The notes: generated from the sequence alone by a model not told the origin. A stretch of 64,000 nt of DNA from Glebionis coronaria (GCA_025667525.1 CM046877.1:298774364-298838363), one strand, 5' to 3'; counted from the first letter of the stretch, positions 22,661 to 35,361 are shown. Made by a program: numbers and translations.

Positions 22661-23640
22661 CGTGTGACTCATGCCAACGACAAGGAAAAGCCTCACAAAA
22701 AGATGAAATGCCACAAAATATCATCCAAGTGTGTGAGATCTTTGACGTTTGGGGCATTGACTTTATGGGGCCGTTCCCATCATCTCATGGTAATAAGTAA
22801 ATCCTTGTCACCATTGACTACCTATCTAAGTGGGTGGAAGCTAAGGCTTTGCCCACCAATGATGCTGGTGTGGTAGTCAAGTTTTTGAAAAGCTTGTTTT
22901 CTCGGTTTGGAACCCCTTGTGCGATCATAAGCGATCGTGGAACCCATTTTTGTAACGACCAATTCGAAATGGTCCTAAGGAAATTTGGGGTTACACATCG
23001 TCTTTCTACGGCTTATCACCCACAAACGAGTGGGCAAGTCGAGGTTTCAAACCGAGCTTTGAATACGATCTTGGAGAGATCTATTGGGGAAAACCGACAA
23101 TCTTGGTCGGATAAGTTGGACGATGCTTTATGGGCCTTTAGGACCGCTCATAAGACGCCCATCGGGTGCACTCCTTATAAGCTTGTATATGAGAAGAATT
23201 GTCACTTGCCAATTGAACTCGAACACAAAGCTTATTGGGCCCTTAGGCATTGTAATGATGATATGGAGACCGCGAGAAAACACCAAAAAATGCAACTTAA
23301 TGAATTGGATGAATTAAGGGATATTGCTTATGAAAAATCATTGATTTATAAAGAAAAGACTAAAAAGTTTCATGATTCAAAAATTAAAAACCGGGTTTTT
23401 AACATTGGGGATCAAGTTTTGCTTTTTAACTCTCGTTTGAAAAAATTTTCTGGTAAGTTGAAATCCCGTTGGTCCGGTCCATTCACCGTGACTCAAGTTT
23501 TTCCGTACAGGACCATCGAGCTAGCTCAAAATGATGGCCCCAATTTCAAGGTGAATGGACATATGTTGAAGCACTACTTTGGCGGGGAAGTTCCATCCTT
23601 GAAATACCTCGACCAAATCACCTTCCCCAATGATAATTAG
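22661..23640 (+). pseudogene. pol: Athila-1 integrase core and C-terminus
   Basis: The DDE core has Asp in [11 protein letters not shown], Asp in [12 protein letters not shown] and Glu in [10 protein letters not shown], with 35 residues between the last two. A stop at 22798 falls between the first and second, where Athila-2 has a Tyr codon. From 22834 the frame is open to the TAG at 23638. The C-terminus has a GPF-type motif ([11 protein letters not shown]) and no chromodomain, which excludes the chromovirus branch. It would insert Athila cDNA. The end sequence TFPNDN is shared with Athila-2. Confidence 0.92.
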
Positions 23641-25444
23641 TATTAAGGGGATCGAGTCGAGCTCATGACTCGGTAATAAAAAATGAGGTGCCTCGGGGGA
23701 ATCCCATGCTTATCCTATGTACATATTATCGCTTTCTAATGTAGTAACGTGTGGGGATTTTTGCCCTTCCAACCTTTGTTCTGTGGTTGTTTGTGAATTG
23801 TGGATTTTAGATGATCATTATCTTCACGATTGGAGCCTCTCGTGTTCGTTTTATGGGAGCACTCGATCGTCTGCTTTGAACACTTTCTCAATATCCATGA
23901 TATATCCTTTGATGCTCTAACCTTAGGTTTTTAGCACACTTCATAAACGGCTTTAAATTTAATGGTTACACCCTTTTCATGCTAGATTAAGCATTCGACT
24001 ACGTCTCTAGTATGGGGGTTTTCCAACCCTTAGACTCGAAACATTGAGGAAAATTTTTAACATTAGTATGGGGGGTGAATAGATACTTTCCTTGCCAAAC
24101 CTTCACACTTTCCAAAGTTTATCTTTTTGTTTATCGTTTTGTTGCAAAACAAGGCTAAAAATGGCCACATTTTAAATTTTTTCTCATGTTTTATAAGTGT
24201 TTGAAGACACGGATGTAGATTTTCCGATGGCGAGAATAAGAGTAATTTTTGAATCGACCGTGCGTGTTGAGCACTTAGCTTCGATTCCTTAACTTTATAT
24301 TAGGCTAAGTCTCTTAAATGAGGACGAGAAACGATAGAGTTAATTATAAGTTACTATGCTAAACGTAGAGTACTCGTATTCTTTCAAAAACTCATGTGTT
24401 CTCGTTGTTTGCTTATTCTCCCTTCGCTTGTAAATATTTTTTGCTTAATAAATATTGACTTAGCGGTTTAGTCTTGATTGTTGGTTTCTAGTCTTTTCTA
24501 GTAGCTTCCGTGTAATTAAATTGGGAAGACATTAAGGTATCGCCAGCGTCACGGTTTTGAAGTATTGGCAACCCGAATAATCGAAAGCTTCACCCAATAA
24601 TAAGATTTCAAGTGCTCACCTAAATCAAGCAAACAATTTGAAGCTCACAAGGCCGAAAAATCTCTGCAAAATTGAAAGTGAATCAAGCCTTAATCTTTGA
24701 AGCTTTAAAGATCCAAAATTCGCCTTTGCGTGAGAATATATGTCTTTGGCCATAATAAAACAACCGATGAGGAGGATAATAAAGGGCAAGGCAAGACTGA
24801 AGTCATAATAAAAGCTTCATGGCGAAGTTGAATAAAATATGGAGGTAAACCTATGATAATAAGGCCTTTCCGTTAGGGAGCGTATAAAAGTCTTGGTAAT
24901 AAGTCTCATGTTCAAAACCGTTATAAAACCGTGTTTATCGATCCTTCTTGTTGACTTAATTTTTTGACATCGTTGTCTATTAGGGGGGTTATTAATTCGA
25001 TGGTCTTGGTTACACCGTTAGGACTCTATTTTTAGACCTAAATCTCTATTATCGCATAAGTCAAACAATGTATCCTCGTGAAACATTCAAGACAAAATAA
25101 AATATAAGAGATACAACTTAGGAAAATGGGAGGATAAGTACGTGATTAGGGCATATGAGTAGTGTTAGCATTACTAACTTATAATGACAATGATCTCGTT
25201 GCACGCTTAGCATGGAATTGGGGTGAAAATCGAGGACGATGAAATTATTTCTAATGAAGCATTCACGTGTTCTTATTCTATGAACCTAAATGTCCCATTT
25301 TGCGATGAAAATCATACATTATGTCTAAAATACAAGTAGTAGCAATAGTAGTAGTGTAGCTAGTTTATCGTTCAATAAAAATGAATTTTGGAGGTGCTAC
25401 GATACTTTATTCTAGCATTGCGTGAGGGCACGACAATGGTTTAG
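23641..25444 (+). other. Athila-1 pol-to-PPT spacer (1.8 kb, no env-like ORF)
   Basis: Athila elements often carry an env-like ORF here. This spacer has only short ORFs (for example 23717-23920) and no membrane-type long frame. It aligns with the reverse complement of 48456-50270 in Athila-2. A sub-region (24740-24920) has several ATAATAA or AATAAA motifs. Confidence 0.75.
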
Positions 25445-25455
25445 TATGGGGGGAT
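25445..25455 (+). promoter_or_regulatory. Athila-1 polypurine tract
   Basis: TATGGGGGGAT adjoins the 3' LTR start TGATGAGACTG. Confidence 0.85.
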
Positions 25456-28400
25456 TGATGAGACTGCTTTTATACATAGTCTCATCGTCCAAAAACGGTT
25501 TTAAATGCATTAAATATCATGAAAATGGCCAAATATATGCTTGTGTTTGTTACTTGTGTATTTTAGGTACAGATATTGAGAAATGACAAAAGATCACAAG
25601 AATCATACAAAAACGAACACGGGAAACGAAGCCGCACAATGAACCAAGCCCTAATGAAGATTTTCCAAGAAAAACCCTTGAAGATTTGAATATTATGCAA
25701 GAAGGGTCCTCCAATATAGAAGAATTGACACTTTAAACCCTTGTATCTTCATAATTACAAGATTGGTCCCTAAAGTTTGTCAAAATTACAAAAAGGGCCC
25801 CTCCACTTAGAAGAATTGGCAAATTTAGTCCCTCAACGAAACTAAATTGTTAATATTAGTCCTCCTCAAAGTCAAACATACCATGAAAGCCTTCAAGTTA
25901 CAAGAAAGAACAAGTTTGGTCCTTAAAATATGTCAAATTGCAAAAAGGACCCTTAACTTTGAAGAAATGGCAAAAATGGTCCCTCATATATCATAAATTG
26001 TCAATTTCAATCCTTTAAGAAGTCAACCATACAAGTCAAGACCATTATCTATGAAGAAAATGCCAAATCAGCCCTTCAAGAATCAACAAATGGCAAGAAA
26101 TACACCTGAAAATACTTTGGAAAAGTATTTGGGGCAAAAGTGTGAAAACCAAAACTTCAATAACAAAGGAAACCGAGTTTGGGCTGTTTCATTTACAAGT
26201 GACAAGAGATTAAGAAAGGGGGGTTTATTTGGCAAACAACCAAAGTTACCTAGGCCAACCAACACACGCCACGTGCCCCACTACCACTTTTCCACCAATC
26301 AGCTTTCACCATCCTTACACATCATCTTCCACCCACAACTGCCTTAACAAAGCTTAATTAAATATTTAATTAAGGCGCTAAACACCAGGTTTAAATACAA
26401 ACAAAGATCAAATGTGTGTTCTTGATGTTCTTAAGCAAAATTGGGCATTTTCTTAATACTTGATGTTATCCCTTAATTCCTTCCAGATTTAAGACTAAGT
26501 TGAGACTAAACATAACCCCACCCTTAAACTTGCCACCTCAACAACACACAAGTCACATGATAAACCCCCATGCATACGTTTTGCAGAAAATGCCAAAAGT
26601 GCTAGAAGATCCAACCATCCTTGTTTAGCTTTATTCCTAAGCTTCATTCTTGGCCTTAGGATGAAATTTCACCTTGCCAGCAACAACAAAACGCCAAATT
26701 CAGTCACATGATCAACAAGATATTCAAACTTTCAAAGGGCATTTTGGGGACTTCATCAACATTAGGGTTACGTTTTTATACATTAGTAGTTCATTTGTAA
26801 CCTATATAAGGCATAGGACCCCCTTCATTTACATTTGCTCTTGATTTTCCTTTGTTCAAGTTCTGTAAATCCTTTGTCATTATTGAATGAAAAGTGTTTG
26901 AAACTTTGAATCTAAACCAAGTGCCAATCATATTTACTGCTTGTTTATGTTTAATGTTTGCTAAAACTGAATCTCAAAACGTTTTCTTAAGCTTTGTGCA
27001 AGAAATTGCATAAAGTCCTAAAAACTTGATATTTTGATAAGTCCTTGGTACACCTTGGAATTCTTGGGCTATAAGTGGATCATAGCATCCTGATATTGTG
27101 ATATCAAGGTGTTGTGAGGCTTATAACTTGGGGATAATCAAGTGTGGGTACAAGAGTTGCATTAATCAAGGATTTGTCACTTTCTGATTTTGATATTTTT
27201 GCTTCTAACTTTGTTGAATCTTAGCAGGGTTGTTTGTGGAAGCTTGTGCTTGTTCTTGCTAGCACATAAGCTTAAAAATTCATGGGTGTGGATGTACATC
27301 CATGAGGTTTGAACCTTTCTACCCAAAATCTGCTTTAGTACTTGATTTTTGGTGATTTTGTGTTCTGCTTGTGTTCTTGTGAAATTTGTGGCTTAATCTT
27401 GCTTGATACTGCATAATATAACTGTTATTGTGTTTGACTGGGCTTGGGTAACCTTGGAATACACTTATACTTGTTTAAATTGTGATTTAAAAAAGATAAG
27501 GGGTGTTTGGGATTATCTGTTTAAGTGCATAGATTGTCATTTTGTTGTTGGAAAGAGTTGTTCATTGTTGGTATCTAATATTCACTTGGTTGTGTGCTAA
27601 AACCTGCAAGTTTTCAGTCTTATAACCTCAAATTAAAGATTGTGCTATAACTCACTTGTTTTGACTGATTTTGACCAAAGATTTTGGAAATACCTAGAGT
27701 ATATGCATGTTTAGGACTAAAAGGTGTTAAATCAAAGTTTGTGTAACCTGATTTGAGGATTTGAGTGTTTAAAATTGGCTTGGTGGTTAAGTATATCAAC
27801 AAAGTGAAAAATCTGCTTGTTTAGTGTTCATCAGTAACTATTTTGTGCTTGAATCTTGATTTAGGCCTTGAACCAATGCATGTAACTTGTTAATTCATGT
27901 TCATTTGAATTAAATATAGCTTGTGTATGCTTTTGGTGCAATTTGGTTGGCTGAATTTTGCTTAAACAGCTTATTAAGTTCATAACTGCTTATTGTTCAT
28001 GTTTGTGTGAGATCTGGTGATAAATTGAATTAACTGCACTAATTGGCTTATTGAAAGTGTGATTTCTTTGTTGTTTCTGACTCCTTGTGATTCACTGATC
28101 ACAAGGGTGGCTTGTTTGTAACTTGAATCCAACAAAAAGTCACTAAAGACAAAAAGTCAAGAAAGTCAAGCAGTGGGAAAAGTTCCCACTGCTCAACACC
28201 CAAAACTAGCCCCTGCTAGTGTTAAATCTCTTCCAGCTTATTTATAAGCTAATTTGGCTTATCCAAACTTGCAACAACTTATTTTTTGTGATAGATCTTC
28301 CTCATTTGACCCATTTATTTGATCTAGAGCTTATCAGACTTTGGCTTTGACTTTTTGCTAGAAAACTCATAAGGTTGACTTTAAATTAAGTGCTTATCTG

Positions 28401-28865
28401 CTTATTTCAGCTTATTGAGTGTGCTTATTGAAAAATATTTTGTTGATTAAGCTTAGTTAAGTCATTTAAAAGCTTTTGAAAGTTAAATCAGCTCTTGGGG
28501 TGGCTTAGAACTCGAAAACGACTATTTTGTCGTTTTGTGAAGATAGCTTTTAGCTTATTCAGGCTTATTCCTTATGCTTTTTCCAATTTTCTTTTTACAG
28601 ATCTCTTAAGTAACTCAAAAGAAGCTTGTGTATCAAATTTGAGCTTATGACATCAACTTATAGCTTAATGGGCCAAAAAGCCCATTAAGAATAAGCTGCT
28701 TTGAAATAAGCTAGCTTAAACACATTTTCAGCTTTTGGGTCTTCAGAGTTTTGTTCTTAAAATAAAATTTTGAGCCAAATAGGACCTTTTTGGGCTTATT
28801 TGGACAACATTTTTCTTATTGGGCCTTAAATAGCCCATTAAGGGATCTGTTTGGACTTTTAGCCC

Positions 28866-29959
28866 TGATAGGTGTGTAAACACCCATCCTTTTACCACTT
28901 AATTCTGGCTAAAACGAGACCAAAACACGTATTTAATATCATTTGTTTGGAATTATGCGTGGTTTTTGTGTTTATTGTGTTTTCAGAGCTAACCGGATGA
29001 ATATTAAAGAAAACATGGGATTGCACGGGTTTTATCAAGGAAAAAGACTAAAGACGAAGTCTATTGTCCAAGAGATGCAAAAGATTTGAAGTCAATGGTC
29101 CTATTTGAAGATTTATCGAAGAAAAGGACCAAAGATGGAAGATTTACATATGTCGAAGAAACTCAAGTCTATTTAACTAAGAAATTAAAAGACGAGTTGA
29201 ATTTAATCGACGACAAATCCCGAATCAGAATCGAAAACGTCAACTTTTCTGAAAAGACGAGAAGACAAGAAGAAAGGGAGAAAGCCCACTCACCAACCAA
29301 CCACTAGGACTATATATAGTTTCTCCCTTCACATTTTAGAGAGTTAGTTTTTAGTTTTCTCTTCCTTTTCTTTTGTTGTTCGTAGCATCACCATCACCAC
29401 TAGGGTGATTGGTGATTTTGATCTTTGTTATTCAAATCTTATACTTTTAATATTTGTTTTGTTATTGTTAAAACCTTAATCATTCAATACATCTTTCCAT
29501 TTTTTCATCTTGTTCATCATCATCTTTCATCTCAAGTTTTTAAGTTTTTATTTAGTTCAAGTTTGATCTTAAAAAGTTGTTGAATTTGTGTTTTTATGAG
29601 TGGGATTTGATCCTTGTAGTTAGTAGATGATTTGTGCTTAATTTGGTTAAACCTTTTTGGTTATTTAGCTTGATTCGGCTTAAAATTCGTATCCCCTGTT
29701 TTATATACCTGCTACTGTTCTTCGTCCAATTGTTCCGCATTGGCATCTTCATTTTTCCCTTATTCGGAACATTTGATTGTTCCGAATAGTCATCTTAATT
29801 TTTCCCTTATTCGGAACATTTGATTGTTCCGAATAGTCATCTTAATTTTTCCCTTATTCGGAACATTTGATTGTTCCGAATAGTCATCTTAATTTTTCCC
29901 TTATTCGGAACATTTGATTGTTCCGGATAGTCATCTTAATTTTTCCCTTATTCGGAACA
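28866..29959 (+). mobile_element. Solo LTR C (1,094 bp)
   Basis: Inserted in the Athila-1 3' LTR. It starts TGATAGGTGTGTAAACACC and ends CGGAACA. Flanks AGCCC (28861-28865) and ATCCC (29960-29964) are a 5-bp duplication with one mismatch. Its start resembles solo LTRs A and B. TATATATA at 29311-29318 is the likely TATA box. It ends in a 47-bp tandem array. The 73-codon ORF at 29086-29307 has no recognisable product. Confidence 0.85.
29761..29959 (+). repeat. 47-bp tandem repeat, 4.2 units, in solo LTR C
   Basis: Units start at 29761, 29808, 29855 and 29902, with a partial unit from 29949; they are almost identical. Each contains TTCGGAAC and GTTCCGAA around TTTGATT, so each can form an 8-bp-stem hairpin. 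A degenerate half-unit precedes the array (29728-29760). Confidence 0.92.
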
Positions 29960-30781
29960 ATCCCATTTCTAGGCCCAATAGGGGTATTTTTGTAATTTCA
30001 ACTTCATTTCTATATTATTTAGGTTAAAATAAGCTAATTTTCAACTTTTTAGAATTTCTTATAAATTTTGGATTTTTATTAATATTTTATTATTATTTTA
30101 TTATTAAAAATTAAAATTTAGATTTTCAAAGTTTTTCATTTTTCTTAGTTCAAATACATTAAGTTAGGAATTTTAAAATTTTTAGAATATTTTTATTGTC
30201 ATTAGATTAATTTTTAGAATTATTTTAAGTTTTAATAGTTTTTAATTGTTTTTAAATAGTTTTAATTAATTTTAAAATTTTCAAAAATAGTTTTAAATTT
30301 AGATAAGTCATTATAGAGGTTTACAAGTGAAAGTCTCATTTTGGGCTTTTTGTTAATTAAATTGATTTTTTGGGCTATAATTAGCATTAAAAAATTATTA
30401 TTTAATTAAATAAAAGGTTTGAGTGATTTTTGATTTTTTGTAAACTCTATTTACATTTTTTAGGATTTATTGCATATTTCTAGGAATTTTTAGGGTAAAT
30501 TTTTAATTTTATCACTTTTTACGGTTTTACGTGTACGACTATTCGTCTTAGTGTAATCCACTATCGTAACCGTCATTCTCTTCTAATCTTTTCTTGTTTT
30601 CATTTCTCATCAATATAATCACAAAAGTTAATCATCTCTTAACACAACGTACTTGCCTCCTTGGGGAACGAACTTAAACTTCATTGGTCATTAGTGTTTG
30701 GTTTTCCTAAACCGACACTTAATACTTTCCCTATTTTGCTCTCTTTTCCTAAAGAGTAGTAAAAACTTCTACATCAGTAGA

Positions 30782-31006
30782 CAATAACAATACTTTATTT
30801 ACATTATTAAAAACCCTGTACAACATTCTAAAACAAAACACATAGAAATTAGACATCTTTTTATAAGAGATTGTTTTGAAAAAGGTTTAATACAACCAGA
30901 TAGGGTTGATAGAGAAGAAAATGTGGCAGATTTATTAACTAAACCTTTTGATACTAGGAGATTTAAATACTTGTTAACAAGTATTGGAATGATCAATCTT
31001 ACCTAA
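30782..31006 (+). pseudogene. pol: Copia-1 RNase H, C-terminal end
   Basis: Continuation of the RNase H cut at 9163. After the TSD the frame reads DNNN and matches the place where Copia RNase H has its conserved D-N-x-S/T step. A frameshift lies within the first 10 codons. The rest has HSKTKHIEIRHLFIRDC, ENVADLLTKPFD and ends with TAA at 31004, as is usual for Copia pol. The two halves establish that Athila-1 hit a single ORF. The short antisense ORF at 30799-30996 is a shadow of this. Confidence 0.93.
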
Positions 31007-32182
31007 TATGTGTTTTTGTGACTTATTGTAAAAGTATGTACAGGATATGCATTGTATTGGTCTTTGTACAAAATTAGGTTTTCCACTTTATATGTCTAAC
31101 GCTGACAAAGGTTATTGTAACGCTGATAAGTGTTAAAATGACGTTGACAACAATATGTTAGTTTTGTGGTTTTTGATCTAATTATGCAGGCAGTGTTAGC
31201 ATTGTAGAAATGGATACAGAGTTGCTTATGGATCCTTGGAGCTTACTTGGAACATGTTCAAGTTTATGGATGATGGTTGGAATATTTATATTCCTATCTT
31301 GACATAAATTTTTATTGCATGTATTTTATTTAGCAACTTGTATATCTTATTTTAAGGGGAGGCTTAGGAAAACTTTAGGCCTTTTTGGGTATTCATATAA
31401 TACTCTTATCACAATTCAAGATTGTGTCCACTGGTGAGTACGAGTTAGTTTACTAAATCATGAGGCACTGTAGCATGCAAAGTTGATATACTTTGTACGC
31501 TGCCATGACTTTTTGACCTAGAATTGGATGTGTTCTGTTGGGAGACTTGGGTATGATTTTTATTGGGCTTACCTGGGAAGTTACAGAGGATTTTATAAGA
31601 TAACTTCACTGTTAAGAACTTTGGTTAGCAAGGGACACTTGAGGACAATTATGTATATCTTGCTTAAGCAAGTGTGCATGATTGGACAGTGCTTGCCACC
31701 CTATGGTAATTTTTAGTCTATAGGTTATCTTCACTAGGATAAATTACTTTGTTAAAGTCCTTTTTCGTTTTTATTATTTTTGGACGCTGACAGTTTTAAT
31801 TCCAAACGTTGTTAGGACCAATTTTGACATTGACGTGGCAAATTCCAACGTTGACAAGAATATAGCCGTTGAGCGTTGATAGGTTATTTTTTACCGTTGA
31901 TAAACATTGGGTCCTACCCAGTTGTTATTTTTGACGAGAATTTGGGCCGTAATTTTAGGAGTTGGTAACTTTTTATTAATGCACAAGATAAGTTATATTT
32001 TTTTCAAGATTTTAATCATTATATTTTGAAAAATAACTGCCTCATTTTTTACCAATCACATGTGCTTACCTCTCCTATATATTTGGCTCATTATTTTGAA
32101 ACATGGTAATTGCTTATTCTTGTCTAACTAAATTTTCTCACACATTCATCTTTCATAACATTTATCACAACTTTCTACATAA
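31007..32182 (+). other. Copia-1 spacer between pol and the extra ORF
   Basis: Non-coding, about 1.2 kb. It carries about 10 CGYTGACA-type motifs in two clusters (31098-31151 and 31784-31905). No promoter or PPT evident; a GGGGAGGC run occurs at 31358-31365. Confidence 0.7.
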
Positions 32183-33891
32183 ATGACGCCTAAGTTTAAA
32201 TCAAATGATTTGGAATTGGGGTTCAGAAGTCAGCACAACATGGTTGCTTATTTAGAGGCTAGCAATGCTCTATTTCCCCAATATACTCAGATGGTGGAGT
32301 ATTTAAATGCATCCCCACTACGGCATGCACTTTCTCATGCTCCTCTTATCCCTGTCACTCATATTAAACTATTTTGGAATACTGTCACTTCCTAGATGGT
32401 TAATAATGTGACTACATTGACTACTACAGTCCATGGGCTTCCATGGGTGGTTATTGAAGCCTTGGTTCGCCAGGCTTTGCATCTTAATGATGCAAATGGT
32501 ATAAGCACCCTACCCATTGGTGAGCTATAACAAGGACTTCAAGATTTGGGTTATCCTTTCCCTGAAGAGGAACTTTAAACAAATATTCAAAACAGGAATT
32601 TCCCCCAGCTTGGAAGTACTTGATACATGTCATTCTTCAATGTTTGAGTCCCAAATGTACTGCACACAATGAAATTAACAGATCAATTGGGAGTGCCATT
32701 GTGTGTATTGCTACTGGGCAAAGATATAATTTTTCTAAAATGATTTTTGATGGCATGTGTCATAACAAGGGTAGCAACATGACTCTTGCTTACCCAAGAT
32801 TTTTACAAATGGTGTTTGATGAACAAAGATATTGCACTAGGGATCACAATGATTTTTATAAGATCCCTGTGCAAAAGAAAGCAATTTTTAGAAAGATGAA
32901 TACACCACCAAACAGAGACTTACCCCATGCTTGCTGTTATTGCAGCAGCACAACCTCAACCAGACCTACTACCACAACCAGACCCATTACCTGAACCATC
33001 ACCATCACCCCAGCATATGGAACTTGACCAAGATCCCTTCAACGCTGACACATTAAATGTTGGCGTTGACACTCTAAATCCAAACACTGACACCCTTTTT
33101 CAACAAACCCAAACACCCCATAACCTTCAAACTGACAACCAATCCACATCATCTTCTACACCCCCATACTTTAGGATGGAAAAACGCCAAAGGACTACTG
33201 GAGTGTTCTCCTCTAGTGGTCCTAGCCATGTTGCAGAGAGAACCACCACCACAAGTGTGGTTGGTGACATGGGTGGGGCTAGGACTATTGGTAATAGCTG
33301 GCCAAGCCAGTCCTAACATCATTCAGACCCCATCCATGCATGACTCTACTTTGGGAGGTCAAATTCCCATTCTAGAGGAGGGCAGATTGGAACCCTATAC
33401 ATTGTTAGAATTGACGGTTGTCTACATTAGCTTACAAAAGCAAAATGCAGACCTTGTACATATTGTCTCTACACAAGGCCTTGAACTCAACCAATTGATG
33501 GAGAGGATTGTTGTTTTGGAAGCTGCTGAGTCTAGGAGAAGGTAGACAATAGTCCTTTCATCAAGGGATGATTCTTACAAAGGGGAGGAAGTTGCTACTG
33601 AGCCATTTAATTTAAGTGACAAAGGCTCAGGTGGTTCTATTGGTGTGGAGATGGCTGAAGCTTTGACCATCTTGAAAGAAAGGCCAGTTATTGATGTTTC
33701 ACTGGAATCTCCAACAAAGATATCATTTATAGAGATGCTGGAACAGGTTTCTAAGCCAAGCGCTGACAAGAGTAAGTTGAGTGTTGACAAGCAGGTTTTT
33801 GACGCTGACAAGCTAAGCGCTGATAGGAGTAAGTTAGGCGTTGACACACAGGTTTTGGACGTTGATAGACCTGCAGGTATGGTTGATGTAT
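32183..33891 (+). pseudogene. Copia-1 extra ORF after pol, part 1
   Basis: This resembles the long frame found downstream of pol in Asteraceae Copia elements, which automated annotation sometimes calls synaptobrevin/longin-like; its function is unknown. Conserved-looking blocks are SQHNMVAYLEASN, HIKLFWNTVTS, a LIHVILQCLSPK segment (about 32620) and SAIVCIATGQRYNFSKMIFDG. A Pro/Gln-rich stretch (32950-33010), two motif clusters (33041-33093, 33759-33870) and a heptad-like ELNQLMERIVVLEAAES follow. Breaks: TAG at 32393, TAA at 32528 and 32577, frameshifts near 32575, 32960 and 33290, TAG at 33543. Solo LTR B interrupts it at 33892; the frame is continuous across that insertion. The assignment rests on remembered similarity. 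Confidence 0.7.
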
Positions 33892-34377
33892 TAATACAAG
33901 GTTTTTGCCCAGTATAAAAATTAAATTCGTTGAAATTGGTCTATTCGAATTCATTACTGGTTTAAGTGCGACTCAGTCGTCTTTTGGTGGAAAACAAATA
34001 ATTTGGTCGTTGTAGTAAAGTAAATGTGCAAGACTTTTAAAAGTAAATGGCGGTAAATAAAACTAAAACTGATTAAAAGGTAAATGGCGCAATATTAAAA
34101 TTTTTAAAAGTAAATTAATTAAATGACAAAAATTTAAGCTTGACGAAAAATTAATTTGAGTAATAAAAATGCAAACTTGAAATTTAAAATAAGGAAAAAC
34201 AATTAAAATAACACTAAAGTAAAATGGCGGAAAAATAAGCTTTAAAAATTAAACTAAAAATTACTAGAAAAACACTTGGTAAAAACAGAGATTTCGGGAA
34301 GCGTGAAAAATATGAAAACTTAAAACAATGCAACTTAAAAATAAAACTAAGACAAGAAATTAAAACAAAACCAACTC

Positions 34378-34795
34378 CATCGGAATCCTCCGATCGGAAT
34401 AACGATCAGAATGTTGCTTACCATCGGAATGTTATCACGACCAAGCCGTCGGAATAACAACTCACCTATCGGAATGTGATCGGAATCTCCTGTCGGAATG
34501 ATTGAGATAGAATCTATCGGAATAATAACAACTAACTTATGTCGGAATATATTAAGACAAAACCATCAGAATACTTAAAATGAAACCATCGGAATGTGGC
34601 TATTGAAAATTTGGCAGCACTTCATTTCAATAAGGCCTTAAGACCCGTCGCAATGTACGATCGCAATGAGTGATGGCAATCACGATCGGAATAAGGGGGA
34701 AAGAACCGTCGGAATCTCAAATTCCTCATCCAATGTCACGATCGGAATAAGAGCAAGATGTCGGAATCCAATAGTTCCCTTTCCGATGGAATGAG
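34378..34795 (-). repeat. ATTCCGAT short-motif array in solo LTR B
   Basis: On the minus strand, about 18 copies of ATTCCGAT, ATTCCGAC and ATTGCGAT spaced as in solo LTR A, but individual copies and spacers are shuffled between the two LTRs. Confidence 0.82.
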
Positions 34796-35353
34796 ATACA
34801 AAATAAGCAAAACAAATAAGCTAAGACTAAAAAGCAAATACCAAAATCTTGATTAAACAAGAATAAGACGAATGAAATAAGCATAAATTTAAAAACTTTC
34901 AAGACATAAAATAAACAACTTTATAAAATAAGCTTTAAAAAGATAAAACTTTTAAGAAAACTTTAAAACAAATAAGCTCAATACAAAATAAGCCAATAAG
35001 ATTGTCAAGCTTATAGCTTAATTCGTATAAAAGCCTAGGCGGAAATAAAAAGATAAACTTTTTAATCAAATAAGCAATTTTAAGCAAAATTAATGCTTAA
35101 TCCGAACCAAAATCAAATCAAAAACAAGAAAAATAGAATAAGATTGATAATTAAAAGCTTGATTAAAGAAAAAGATTCAACAACAAAATTAAAAGACTTA
35201 CTTGAGTTAAAGGCAAGAAATTAAAGGTGCAAAACAAGGTAATTAAATTGACAATTAAGTAAATGACATGAAAATAAATGTGCATGATATGAAAATGGTG
35301 GAAGACTAGTTTGTCAAAATAGCCAACAAAACTAAATGAGGTGAAAATGTCTC

Positions 35354-35361
35354 TATTTATA
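35354..35361 (-). promoter_or_regulatory. TATA box of solo LTR B
   Basis: The minus strand reads TATAAATA in the position equivalent to the TATA of solo LTR A. Confidence 0.5.

Larger units (their letters stand above)
9164..30776 (+). mobile_element. Athila-1: Ty3/Gypsy Athila-type element, 21.6 kb with nested insertions
   Basis: Full-length by structure: TSD GTAGA (9159-9163, 30777-30781), 5' LTR 9164-17211, PBS 17215, gag-pol, PPT 25445-25455, 3' LTR 25456-30776. Without the nested insertions each LTR is about 4.2 kb, very long for a Gypsy element. Gag type, Asp-tRNA PBS and the integrase end without a chromodomain fit the Athila lineage. It inserted in the RNase H region of Copia-1. NA-1 is only in the 5' LTR and solo LTR C only in the 3' LTR, so both arrived after Athila-1. 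Confidence 0.95.
25456..30776 (+). mobile_element. Athila-1 3' LTR (interrupted by solo LTR C)
   Basis: Starts TGATGAGACTG, ends CTACATCA. Without solo LTR C and one TSD copy it is about 4,222 bp. TATA is at 26803-26809. It follows the 5' LTR closely with scattered substitutions and 1-2 bp indels. The first 31 bp fold: GATGAGACT (25457-25465) pairs perfectly with AGTCTCATC (25478-25486). The short ORFs 27403-27600 and 26051-26347 recur in other LTR copies only as part of the LTR. Confidence 0.93.

Noticed and set aside
29761..29959. CRISPR-like array
   Set aside because: Tandem 47-bp units without unique spacers, inside a plant LTR; there are no cas genes and the context is nuclear.
31358..31375. 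Second PPT and LTR start after Copia-1 pol
   Set aside because: A GGGGAGG run is present, but no TG start or repeated LTR sequence follows; the extra ORF and a better PPT lie downstream.
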